From positions 78,485 to 142,484 of the forward strand of contig NZ_BDDE01000030.1 of the NCBI RefSeq assembly GCF_008327685.1: DNA of 64,000 nucleotides, written 5' to 3'. Position 1 is the stretch's first letter. Every line of letters starts with the position of its first letter. Source of the stretch: Actinomadura sp. K4S16 (GTDB lineage: Bacteria; Actinomycetota; Actinomycetes; Streptosporangiales; Streptosporangiaceae). The translations under genes were made by a program, and so were the position numbers. Positions 31,902-40,677 of the stretch are shown here, in pieces. Under the pieces are notes generated by a model. The model made no database searches and was not told where the DNA came from. It saw only the letters and a program-made list of their open reading frames with translations.

Positions 31902-32648
31902 ATGCCGCCCGTCCCGTCCGAGGAGAGCTTCCTGCGCCGCGTCGTCGCGGTACTGTCGGCGTTCCGGCCGGAGGACGACGGCCTCGGCGCCGCCGAGCTC
32001 GCCCGCCGCAGCGGCCTGCCGAAGTCGACCGCGCACCGCATCGCCCTCGACCTGGTGGACGCCGGGCTGCTGGAGCGTCGCGGCACGCGGGTGCGGCTCG
32101 GGCTGCGGCTGTTCGAGATCGGGCAGCGGGTGCCGCGCCAGCGGGTGCTGCGGGACGCCGCCGTCCCGTACATGTCGGACCTGCGGGAGGCGACCCGCCA
32201 GACCGTCCACCTCGCGGTGCTGGAAGGCCGCGAGGTCGTGTACGTGGAGATCCTCGGCTCCTCCGGCGGGCCGCGGCTGCCGTCGCAGGTGGGCGGGCGG
32301 CTGCCCGCGCACGTGACCGGGGTGGGCAAGGCGATCCTCGCGTTCTCCCCGCCGGACGTGGTGAAGCGCGTGCTGGAGTCCGATCTCGTCAAGGCGAGCG
32401 AGCGCAGCGTGACCGCGCCGGGGCTGCTCGCCCGGGAGCTGGAGACGATCCGGCGCGAGGGCGTCGCCTACGACCGGGAGGAGTCGGGCCGCGGGATCGT
32501 CTGCGCCGCCAGCCCCGTCCTCGGCCCTGACGGCCTGGTCCTCGGCGCCCTGTCGGTGTCGGGCTGGGCGACCCGGATGCGGCTCGCCGCGGTCGCCCCG
32601 GCCGTCCACACCGCCGCCCTGACACTGTCGCGCACCCTGGGCGGTTAG
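31902..32648 (+). CDS. IclR family transcriptional regulator
   Basis: This 248-residue protein has an N-terminal winged helix (LGAAELARRSGLPKSTAHRI, ALDLVDAGLLERRG) and a C-terminal effector domain (RQTVHLAVLEGREVVYVEIL, LPAHVTGVGKAILAF, GRGIVCAASPVLGPDGLVLG). That domain is typical of IclR proteins that sense aromatic or dicarboxylic acids. It is divergent from the meta-cleavage operon by 94 bp and so is most likely its regulator, activator or repressor. It starts with ATG at 31902 without a good ribosome binding site; a frame extension upstream to 31710 overlaps the hydratase gene and is rejected. Confidence 0.88.
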   Translation: MPPVPSEESFLRRVVAVLSAFRPEDDGLGAAELARRSGLPKSTAHRIALDLVDAGLLERRGTRVRLGLRLFEIGQRVPRQRVLRDAAVPYMSDLREATRQTVHLAVLEGREVVYVEILGSSGGPRLPSQVGGRLPAHVTGVGKAILAFSPPDVVKRVLESDLVKASERSVTAPGLLARELETIRREGVAYDREESGRGIVCAASPVLGPDGLVLGALSVSGWATRMRLAAVAPAVHTAALTLSRTLGG

Positions 32649-32678
32649 GCCGACCGGACGGCCGGGCGCGCCGGGCGG

Positions 32679-35531
32679 TCAGCGCTCCGGCAGGCGGCGG
32701 GCCAGCAGCTGGGCGAGGTGCTCGCCGTCGCGGTGCGCCAGCTCGCGGAGCTGCGTGCGGCAGCTGAACCCGTCGGCCAGGACCACGCCGTCGTCCCCGG
32801 TCCTGCGGACGGCCGGGAGCAGCTGCTGCTCGGCGACGGCGACCGACACCTCGTGGTGCCCCTGCTCGACGCCGAAGTTGCCCGCCAGCCCGCAGCAGTT
32901 GCCGAGGCGTTCGACGTCGGCGCCCGCCTCCCTCAGCAGGTCGGCGTCCTTCGCCCAGCCCATGACGGCGTGGTGGTGGCAGTGCGGCTGCGCGATCCCG
33001 GTGACGCCGGACAGGTCGGGCGGCGTCCAGTCCGGGGTCTCGGCGAGCAGCTCGGCCAGGGTCCGGGTCGCGGCGGCCACCTCGCGCGCGGCGGCCGCGT
33101 CCACCCCCCTCAGCAGCTCCTCGGCGTCGGACCGCAGCACCCCGGTGCAGGACGGCTCCATGCCGACGACCCTGGCGCCGCGCCGGACGTGGGGGAGCAG
33201 CGCCCGCACGGTGCGCCGCGCCTGCGCCCGCGCGCCGTCCAGCTGCCCGGTCGAGATCCACGTGATCCCGCAGCACACGGGCCGCTCGGTCACCGTGACG
33301 CGGTACCCGGCGTGCTCCAGCACCCGCACGGTCGCCCGGCCGACCTCCGGGGAGAAGGCGTCGGTGAAGCTGTCCACGAACAGGACGACGTCGCCGTTGC
33401 GGCCCTCGGGGCTGCGGTGGGAGGCGAACCAGCGCCGGAACGTCACGGGCGCGAGCGCGGGGAGCGTCCGCCGCCGGTCGATGCCGGCGCCCCAGGCGAG
33501 CAGCGGCCTCAGCGCCCGCGACCGCAGCGCCGCGTTCACCGCCCTGATCGTCGCGGGCGCCCGGGCGGCGAGCCGCGTCCAGCGGGGGAGCAGGCCGAGC
33601 GCGTAGTGGGAGCGCGGCCGGATCCGCCCCCGGTACCGCCGGTGCAGCGCCTCCGCCTTGTAGGAGGCCATGTCGACGCCGGTCGGGCAGTCGGAGGCGC
33701 AGCCCTTGCACGCCAGGCACAGGTCGAGGACGTCGTGCAGGGCCTCGGAGCGCCAGCCGTCCGGGCCGAGCTTGCCGCTGACGACCTCCTGCAGGACCCG
33801 GGCCCGCCCGCGCGTGGAGTCCTTCTCCTCGCGGGTCGCGAGGTAGGACGGGCACATCACGCCGCCCGCGCCGGTGTTGTCGGCGCGGCATTTGCCCACG
33901 CCGGTGCAGCGGTGCACCGCTCGGGACAGGTCGCCGCGGTCGTCCCGGTAGGCGAGAGCGAGGCCCCGGTCGAGCGGGATCGTCTGCACGGCGCGCACAT
34001 CGGCGTCCACGGCCGCCGGACGGACGATGATGCCGGGGTTGAGCAGGTCGTCGGGGTCGAAGACGTCCTTGACGGCCGAGCACAGCGCCAGCGCCTCGGC
34101 CGAGTACATGTGCGGCAGCAGCTCGCTGCGCGCCCGCCCGTCGCCGTGCTCGCCGGACATGGTGCCGCCGTGCCGGGCCGCCAGCGAGGCCGCGTCGTTC
34201 AGGAAGTCGCGGAAGACGCGCGTCCCGTCGGCCCGCCCGAACGGGAAGTCGATCCGGACGTGGATGCACCCGTCGCCGAAGTGCCCGTACGGGACGCCGA
34301 ACAGGTCGTAGCCGGCCAGCAGCGCCTCGAACTCCCGCAGGTAGGCGCCGAGACGCTCGGGCAGGACGGCCGCGTCCTCCCACCCGGCGTGGGCCTGCTC
34401 GCCGGCGGGCGTGCGCGCGACGAGCCCGGATCCGTCCTCGCGGATCCGCCACAGCGCGTCGGCCAGCGCCATGTCCTCGACGAGCGCCGAGTCGGCGCAG
34501 CCGGACGCGGCGACGATCTCGCGGGCCGTGGAGCGCAGCGCCCCGGTCTCGGGCCCGGCCAGCTCCACCAGCAGCCAGCCGGAGCCGGACGGCAGCGGCG
34601 GGACCGCGCCCGCGCCCCGCCGCTCCCGCACGACGTTCACGATCCGCGAGTCCAGGCCCTCGCACGCGACCGGGCCGTGCGGCAGGATCGCCGGGACGGC
34701 GTCGGCCGCCTCGGCCATCGACCCGTACCCGAGCACCACCAGCGCCCGGTGCGCGGGCTCCCGGACCATCCGCACCCGTGCCGCGAGCGTCAGCGCGAGG
34801 GTCCCCTCGCTGCCGACCAGCGCCCGGGCGACGTCGAACCCCTTCTCCGGCAGGAGGTGCTCCAGGGAGTATCCGGAGACCTGCCGCCCGAACCGCCCGA
34901 ACTCCGTCCGGACGAGGGCCAGGTTCTCGCCCACCAGGCCGCGCAGCCGCTCCAGCAGCACGCTGTCCGCGCGCGCCCCCGGCACGTCGCCCAGCCGGAG
35001 CCGCTCCCCGGATCCGGTGACGACGTCGAGGCCGAGCACGTTGTCGCTCGTCCGCCCGTAGCCGAGCGCCCGCGACCCGCACGCGTTGTTGCCGATCATC
35101 CCGCCGAGCGTGGCCCGCGTCCGGGTCGAGGGATCGGGCCCGAACCGGAGCCCGTGCCCGGCCGCTTGCCGGTGCAGGTCCGCCTGCACGATGCCGGGCT
35201 CGACCAGCGCCGTGCCCGCCTCGGGGTCGATCTCCAGCACCCGGTTCAGGTGCCGGCTCACGTCGACGACGACCCCCGGCCCGACCGCGTTCCCCGCGAT
35301 GGACGTCCCGGCGCCCCGCATCGTGAGCGGTACCCCGGCGTCCCGGCAGACCGCCAGCACGGCCGGCAGTTCCTCGGCCTCACGGGGCGTCACCACGACC
35401 TTCGGCGGCACCCGGTACAGCGAGGCGTCCGAGGAGTACATGGAGCGCGCGAGCGCCGAGTCGTCCACCCCGCTGACCCCGGCCGCCCGCAGCGCCTCCA
35501 CCAGTTCGCCGTGCTCACGATGGTCGGTCAC
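32679..35531 (-). CDS. FAD-binding and 4Fe-4S D-lactate/2-hydroxyacid dehydrogenase-like protein
   Basis: This 950-residue fusion has four parts. The FAD_binding_4 domain (about 35-230) shows VPLTMRGAGTSIAGNAVGPG and TLGGMIGNNACGSRALGYGR. The FAD-oxidase C domain follows (230-530; IHVRIDFPFGR). Two 4Fe-4S clusters lie at CTGVGKCR...CPSYLATREE and CLACKGCASDCPTGVD. The C-terminal cysteine-rich CCG pair (PVCCGITW, GNCCGLAGNFG) is of the heterodisulfide/GlpC type. Such proteins oxidise D-lactate or other D-2-hydroxyacids and pass electrons to the quinone pool at the membrane face. GTG 35531 is the start with no ribosome binding site visible; a TACCGT hexamer about 15 nt upstream would suit a leaderless mRNA. 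It is divergent from narK-narGHJI, which could use the electrons. Confidence 0.87.
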   Translation of the reverse strand: MTDHREHGELVEALRAAGVSGVDDSALARSMYSSDASLYRVPPKVVVTPREAEELPAVLAVCRDAGVPLTMRGAGTSIAGNAVGPGVVVDVSRHLNRVLEIDPEAGTALVEPGIVQADLHRQAAGHGLRFGPDPSTRTRATLGGMIGNNACGSRALGYGRTSDNVLGLDVVTGSGERLRLGDVPGARADSVLLERLRGLVGENLALVRTEFGRFGRQVSGYSLEHLLPEKGFDVARALVGSEGTLALTLAARVRMVREPAHRALVVLGYGSMAEAADAVPAILPHGPVACEGLDSRIVNVVRERRGAGAVPPLPSGSGWLLVELAGPETGALRSTAREIVAASGCADSALVEDMALADALWRIREDGSGLVARTPAGEQAHAGWEDAAVLPERLGAYLREFEALLAGYDLFGVPYGHFGDGCIHVRIDFPFGRADGTRVFRDFLNDAASLAARHGGTMSGEHGDGRARSELLPHMYSAEALALCSAVKDVFDPDDLLNPGIIVRPAAVDADVRAVQTIPLDRGLALAYRDDRGDLSRAVHRCTGVGKCRADNTGAGGVMCPSYLATREEKDSTRGRARVLQEVVSGKLGPDGWRSEALHDVLDLCLACKGCASDCPTGVDMASYKAEALHRRYRGRIRPRSHYALGLLPRWTRLAARAPATIRAVNAALRSRALRPLLAWGAGIDRRRTLPALAPVTFRRWFASHRSPEGRNGDVVLFVDSFTDAFSPEVGRATVRVLEHAGYRVTVTERPVCCGITWISTGQLDGARAQARRTVRALLPHVRRGARVVGMEPSCTGVLRSDAEELLRGVDAAAAREVAAATRTLAELLAETPDWTPPDLSGVTGIAQPHCHHHAVMGWAKDADLLREAGADVERLGNCCGLAGNFGVEQGHHEVSVAVAEQQLLPAVRRTGDDGVVLADGFSCRTQLRELAHRDGEHLAQLLARRLPER

Positions 35532-35600
35532 GGTGACAACGGTAGGTCATCGCGGGCGCCGCCGGTCGCCGGGCTCCCGCGTCCTCGCGGGGCCTTTGTC

Positions 35601-35614
35601 GGGACCAAGGTCCC
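35601..35614. promoter_or_regulatory. DosR/OsdR-type palindrome before narK-narGHJI
   Basis: GGGACCAAGGTCCC is a 14-bp perfect palindrome. Written as a 20-mer it matches the DosR/DevR consensus TTSGGGACTWWAGTCCCSAA at about 15 positions, and it fits the GGGAC-N4-GTCCC core reported for the Streptomyces homologue OsdR/DevR. It lies 114 bp upstream of the narK start and 70 bp from the divergent dehydrogenase start. Hypoxia or redox control of both transcripts is inferred. Confidence 0.7.
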
Positions 35615-35727
35615 TACCGCGCGTCACCGCGCTCCACGAGGGTGAAGCGGCGGAAACCGATCATGGTTATCCGCGTGACGCGAGGGGAAGGCCCCCCGAA
35701 ATCGGGCTGACGGAGGCAGGGGACACG

Positions 35728-36969
35728 GTGAGTGGGACACGGCGGGCGGCGGTGGCCGGCCCCGCGGAGACCGGGGCGGGCGGTGACGGCGGCTGGCCCA
35801 TGGTCATGCTGGTCATGGCCACGATCGGGTTCGCGGTCAACTTCTGGGCGTGGGCGCTGCTGAGCCCCCTCGGCCCGCGCTTCAAGGATTCGTTGGACCT
35901 GTCGTCGTTCGAGCAGTCGCTGCTCGTGGCGGTGCCGGTGGTCGTGGGCTCCCTGGGGCGGATCCCGGTCGGCGCGCTGACCGACCGGTTCGGCGGGCGG
36001 GTGATGTTCCCGGCGGTCTCGCTGTTCACCATCGTGCCCGTCCTCTACCTGGGCCTGGCCGGGACCTCGTCGCTGGCGTCGCTGCTGGTGGGCGGGTTCT
36101 TCCTCGGCATCGCCGGCACGACGTTCGCGGTCGGCGTGCCGTTCGTGAACGCCTGGTTCCCGCCGCAGCGGCGCGGGCTGGCGGTCGGGATCTTCGGCGC
36201 CGGGATGGGCGGCACCGCGATCAGCGCGCTGACGACCGTCAAGGAGGTCGACCGGTACGGGATGGAGTTCCCGTTCGTGGTGATGGCCGTGCTGCTCGCC
36301 GTGTACGCGGCGGCCGCGTGGCTCGTCCTGCGGGAGGCCCCGGGGCGCACCGCGCCGACCGAGCCGCTCGCCAAGCGGCTGGTCGCGACGGTCCGGATGG
36401 GCGTGACCTGGCAGATGTCGGCCCTGTACGCGGTGGCCTTCGGGGGCTATGTTGCGTTTTCGGTGTATCTGCCCACATATCTAAAGACCGAGTACGGGCT
36501 GTCGCAGGCGGACGCCGCGAACCGGATGGCGGGCTTCGTCCTGCTGGCCGTCGTGATGCGCCCGGTCGGCGGATGGCTGTCGGACCGGATCGGCGCGGCC
36601 CGGGTGATGACCGCGGCCCTCGCCGTGACGGTGGCGGGCGCGGCGGCGCAGGCGTCCGCGCCCCCGCTGATGCCGCTCGGGACGATCGCGTTCCTCGCCA
36701 TGGCCGCCGCGCTCGGCGCCGGCAGCGGCGCGACGTTCGCGCTGGTCGCGCAGCTCACCCCGGTGAGCAAGGTCGGCGCGGTCACCGGCGTCGTCGGCGC
36801 CGCGGGCGGCCTCGGCGGATTCGTCCCGCCGCTGGTGATGGGCTTCGTCTACGGAAGCTACGGCTCGTACGCCGCAGGACTTGTGGCGCTCGCGCTCGTG
36901 GCCGCGGCCGCGGCGGTGTTCACCGCCACGGTCGTGCGCCGCGCGGTGCAGAGCCGCCAAGCCGCATAG
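35728..36969 (+). CDS. narK: NarK-type nitrate/nitrite transporter (MFS)
   Basis: This 413-residue membrane protein has about 12 helices. The nitrate/nitrite porter signature is recognisable: GFAVNFWAWALLSPLGPRF in helix 1 (conserved Arg), GRIPVGALTDRFGGR between helices 2 and 3, GIAGTTFAVGVPFVNAWFPP (NarK motif I with Gly-rich run) and RPVGGWLSDRIGAARV with a second motif-like GSGATFALV. It imports nitrate or exports nitrite for the reductase encoded next. I chose GTG at 35728 behind GGAGGCAGGGG, which gives a short cytoplasmic lead of about 28 residues. The gene is first of a five-gene operon (gap to narG 15 bp). Confidence 0.9.
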   Translation: MSGTRRAAVAGPAETGAGGDGGWPMVMLVMATIGFAVNFWAWALLSPLGPRFKDSLDLSSFEQSLLVAVPVVVGSLGRIPVGALTDRFGGRVMFPAVSLFTIVPVLYLGLAGTSSLASLLVGGFFLGIAGTTFAVGVPFVNAWFPPQRRGLAVGIFGAGMGGTAISALTTVKEVDRYGMEFPFVVMAVLLAVYAAAAWLVLREAPGRTAPTEPLAKRLVATVRMGVTWQMSALYAVAFGGYVAFSVYLPTYLKTEYGLSQADAANRMAGFVLLAVVMRPVGGWLSDRIGAARVMTAALAVTVAGAAAQASAPPLMPLGTIAFLAMAAALGAGSGATFALVAQLTPVSKVGAVTGVVGAAGGLGGFVPPLVMGFVYGSYGSYAAGLVALALVAAAAAVFTATVVRRAVQSRQAA

Positions 36970-36984
36970 GGAAGGGAAGCGGAG

Positions 36985-39900
36985 TTGAGCTCGACCGATG
37001 GCCGGCCCGGACTGGACGGCCCGCTGGAAGACGCACTGGTGAGCACGCGGCGGTACTTCACCCGCGCGCAGGTCTCACCGGATCTGCGGACCATGACCAA
37101 GAAGGGCGGGCGGCAGGCGGACGCCTTCTACCGGGACCGCTGGTCGCACGACAAGGTCGTGCGCTCCACGCACGGGGTGAACTGCACCGGGTCCTGCTCC
37201 TGGAAGGTGTACGTCAAGGACGGCATCATCACCTGGGAGGCGCAGCAGACCGACTACCCGTCGGTGGGCCCGGACCGCCCCGAGTACGAGCCGCGCGGCT
37301 GCCCGCGGGGCGCGTCGTTCTCCTGGTACACCTACTCGCCGACGCGTGTGCGCTACCCGTACGTGCGCGGGGTGCTGCTGGAGATGTACCGGGAGGCCAG
37401 GGCGCGGACGGGCGATCCGGTGGAGGCGTGGCGCGAGATCGTCTCCGACCCGGAGAAGAGCCGGGTCTACAAGGGCGCGCGGGGCCGCGGGGGGCTGGTG
37501 CGGGCGTCGTGGGACGAGGCGACCGAGATGATCGCCGCCGCGCACGTCCACACGATCGCCGAGTACGGCCCGGACCGGGTCGCCGGGTTCTCCCCGATCC
37601 CGGCGATGTCGATGGTGTCGCACGCGTCGGGCGCCCGGTTCGTGTCGCTGATCGGCGGGACGATGCTGTCGTTCTACGACTGGTACGCCGACCTCCCGGT
37701 GGCGTCCCCGCAGGTGTTCGGCGACCAGACCGACGTGCCCGAGTCGGGCGACTGGTGGGACGCCGGCTACCTGATCATGTGGGGCTCCAACGTGCCGGTG
37801 ACGCGGACGCCGGACGCGCACTGGATGACCGAGGCCCGCTACCGGGGCCAGAAGGTCGTGGCGGTCTCCCCGGACTACGCCGACAACGTCAAGTTCGCCG
37901 ACGAGTGGCTGGCGGCCCAACCCGGCACTGACGGCGCCCTTGCGATGGCGATGGGACACGTCATCCTCAAGGAGTTCTTCGTCGACCGGCAGGCGCCGTA
38001 CTTCGCCGACTACGTCAAGCGCTACAGCGACCTGCCGTTCCTCGTGCGGCTGGAGGAGCGCGACGGCGTCTGCGTCCCGGGCAAGTTCCTCACCGCGGCC
38101 GACCTGCCGGGCGCCGAGGCCGAGTCCGAGCACGCCGCGTTCAAGACCGTGATCCTGGACGCGAACACCGGCCATCCGCTGGTGCCGAACGGGTCGCTCG
38201 GATTCCGCTACGGCGACGCCGGCGTGGGCAAGTGGAACCTGGACCTGGGCGACGCCGACCCGCTGCTCTCGGTCGAGGGCGGCGAGGCCGTCGAGATCGA
38301 GCTCGCCCGGTTCGACGGCATCGACGGCGCGCCGGGAACGCTCCGCAGGGGCGTGCCGGTCCGGGACGTCGGCGGCCACCTCGTCACCACCGTCTACGAC
38401 CTGCTCCTCGCCCAGTACGGGGTCGGGCGGGACGGCATGCCCGGCTCTTGGCCGTCCGGGTACGACGACGCGTCCGAGCCGGGCACGCCTGCCTGGCAGG
38501 AGACCATCACCGGCGTCCCCGCGCAGGCGGCCGAGCGGATCGGGCGCGAGTACGCGGCGAACGCCGAGGAGTCCCGCGGCCGGTCGATGATCATCATGGG
38601 CGCGGGCACCAACCACTGGTTCCACTCCGACACCATCTACCGGACGTTCCTCGCGCTGACCACGCTGACCGGCGGGCAGGGCGTGAACGGCGGCGGCTGG
38701 GCGCACTACGTCGGGCAGGAGAAGTGCCGCCCGGTGACCGGGTGGGCGCAGCTGGCGTTCGGGCTGGACTGGTCCCGCCCGCCCCGCCAGATGATCGGCA
38801 CCGCCTTCTGGTACCTGCACTCCGACCAGTTCCGCTATGACCAGTTCGACGCGGGAACGCTCTCGGCGGCGACGGGCGGCGGGCAGCTCGCCGGACGGTC
38901 CACGGCCGACGTGATCGCGAAGGCGGCGCGGCTGGGCTGGATGCCGTCCTACCCGACCTTCGACCGCAACCCGCTCGCCCTCGCCGACGAGGCAGAGGCC
39001 GCGGGGAGGCAGGCCGGCGAGCACATCGTGGACGAGCTGAAGGCCGGCCGGCTGAAGTTCGCCTGCCAGGACCCCGACGCCCCCGAGAACTTCCCCCGCG
39101 TCCTGACCGTGTGGCGGTCCAACCTGCTGGGCTCGTCCGCCAAGGGCAACGAGTACTTCCTCAAGCACCTGCTCGGCGCCGCCGACGCGGTACGGGCGGA
39201 GGAGACGCCGCCGGACGAGCGCCCCAAGGAGGTCGTCTGGCGGGACGAGGCCCCGGCCGGGAAGCTGGACCTGCTGCTGTCGCTGGACTTCCGGATGACC
39301 AGCACCACGGTCTACTCCGACATCGTGCTGCCGGCCGCGACCTGGTACGAGAAGCACGACCTCAACACCACCGACATGCACCCGTTCGTGCACTCGTTCA
39401 ACCCGGCGATCGCGCCGCCGTGGCAGACCCGGAGCGACTGGCGGGCCTTCCAGGACATCGCCGTCCAGTTCAGCCGGCTCGCCGAGCGGCATCTGGGCGT
39501 CCGCAAGGACGTCGTCGCCGTGCCGCTGCTGCACGACACCCCCGACGAGATGGCCACCCCCCACGGGCGCGTGGCCGACTGGGCCGAGGGCGAATGCGAG
39601 CCCATCCCCGGCGTGACGATGCCGAAGCTGGTGACGGTGGAGCGCGACTACCCGGCCGTCGCCGCGAAGATGACCGCGCTCGGCCCGCTCGCCGAGCGGC
39701 TCGGCGCGACCACCAAGGGCGTCACGTTCGACATGGAGGGCGCGGTCCAGTACCTGAAGCACAAGAACGGCGTGGTGCGGGGCGGCCCGGCGGACGGGCG
39801 CCCGTCGCTGCGGCGGGACGTGCACGCCTGCGAGGCGATCCTGGCGATGTCCGGGACCACGAACGGGCACCTGGCCACCCAGGGCTTCCGGGCGGTGGAG

Positions 39901-40677
39901 AGGCGCACCGGGCAGCGCCTGGCCGATCTGGCCGCCGAGCACGAGGGCAAGCAGATCACGTTCGCCGACACCCAGGCGCGTCCCGTCCCCGTCATCACCT
40001 CCCCGGAGTGGTCGGGGTCGGAGGCCGGCGGGCGCCGGTACTCGCCGTTCACGATCAACGTGGAGCGGCTCAAGCCGTGGCACACCCTGACCGGGCGGCA
40101 GCACTTCTACCTCGACCACGACTGGATGGCCGAGCTGGGCGAGCAGCTGCCGACGTTCCGGCCGCCGCTCAACATGTCCGCCCTGTTCGGCGAGCCCGAG
40201 CTCGGCGAGACCGGCGAGCTGGGGCTGACCGTCCGGTACCTCACCCCGCACAACAAGTGGTCGATCCACTCCGAGTACCAGGACAACCTGTTCATGCTGT
40301 CGCTGTCGCGCGGCGGCCCGGTGATCTGGATGAGCGGGGTGGACGCCGCGAAGATCGGCGTGCGCGACAACGACTGGATCGAGGCGGTGAACCGCAACGG
40401 CGTCGTCGTCGCCCGGGCGATCGTGTCGCACCGGATGCCGGAGGGCACGGTGTACATGTACCACGCGCAGGACAAGCTGATCGACGTCCCGCGCTCGGAG
40501 ACCTCCGGCCGCCGCGGCGGCATCCACAACTCGCTCACCCGGCTGCTGATCAAGCCGAGCCATCTCATCGGCGGCTACGCGCAGCTGTCGTTCGCGTTCA
40601 ACTACCTCGGCCCGACCGGCAACCAGCGCGACGAGGTCACGGTCATCCGCCGCCGTTCCCAGGAGGTGCAGTACTGA
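36985..40677 (+). CDS. narG: Respiratory nitrate reductase alpha subunit
   Basis: This 1230-residue molybdenum enzyme reduces nitrate to nitrite at the inner face of the membrane. The FS0 cluster ligands are visible: His in STHGVNC, then CTGSC and CPRG (H-x3-C-x3-C-...-C). The Mo ligand Asp lies in LSFYDWYADLP. Bis-MGD contacts follow along the chain (MWGSNVPVTRTPDAHW, GVNGGGWAHYVGQEK, VYSDIVLPAATWYEKHDLNT). Length equals the family norm. The start is TTG at 36985, with GAAGGGAAGCGGAG in front. The stop overlaps narH (TGATG). There is no Tat signal, as expected for NarG. Confidence 0.96.
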   Translation: MSSTDGRPGLDGPLEDALVSTRRYFTRAQVSPDLRTMTKKGGRQADAFYRDRWSHDKVVRSTHGVNCTGSCSWKVYVKDGIITWEAQQTDYPSVGPDRPEYEPRGCPRGASFSWYTYSPTRVRYPYVRGVLLEMYREARARTGDPVEAWREIVSDPEKSRVYKGARGRGGLVRASWDEATEMIAAAHVHTIAEYGPDRVAGFSPIPAMSMVSHASGARFVSLIGGTMLSFYDWYADLPVASPQVFGDQTDVPESGDWWDAGYLIMWGSNVPVTRTPDAHWMTEARYRGQKVVAVSPDYADNVKFADEWLAAQPGTDGALAMAMGHVILKEFFVDRQAPYFADYVKRYSDLPFLVRLEERDGVCVPGKFLTAADLPGAEAESEHAAFKTVILDANTGHPLVPNGSLGFRYGDAGVGKWNLDLGDADPLLSVEGGEAVEIELARFDGIDGAPGTLRRGVPVRDVGGHLVTTVYDLLLAQYGVGRDGMPGSWPSGYDDASEPGTPAWQETITGVPAQAAERIGREYAANAEESRGRSMIIMGAGTNHWFHSDTIYRTFLALTTLTGGQGVNGGGWAHYVGQEKCRPVTGWAQLAFGLDWSRPPRQMIGTAFWYLHSDQFRYDQFDAGTLSAATGGGQLAGRSTADVIAKAARLGWMPSYPTFDRNPLALADEAEAAGRQAGEHIVDELKAGRLKFACQDPDAPENFPRVLTVWRSNLLGSSAKGNEYFLKHLLGAADAVRAEETPPDERPKEVVWRDEAPAGKLDLLLSLDFRMTSTTVYSDIVLPAATWYEKHDLNTTDMHPFVHSFNPAIAPPWQTRSDWRAFQDIAVQFSRLAERHLGVRKDVVAVPLLHDTPDEMATPHGRVADWAEGECEPIPGVTMPKLVTVERDYPAVAAKMTALGPLAERLGATTKGVTFDMEGAVQYLKHKNGVVRGGPADGRPSLRRDVHACEAILAMSGTTNGHLATQGFRAVERRTGQRLADLAAEHEGKQITFADTQARPVPVITSPEWSGSEAGGRRYSPFTINVERLKPWHTLTGRQHFYLDHDWMAELGEQLPTFRPPLNMSALFGEPELGETGELGLTVRYLTPHNKWSIHSEYQDNLFMLSLSRGGPVIWMSGVDAAKIGVRDNDWIEAVNRNGVVVARAIVSHRMPEGTVYMYHAQDKLIDVPRSETSGRRGGIHNSLTRLLIKPSHLIGGYAQLSFAFNYLGPTGNQRDEVTVIRRRSQEVQY

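Noticed and set aside
37075..40563. 1162-codon minus-strand open frame
   Set aside because: Exact antisense shadow of narG; GC-rich codon third positions make such frames common.
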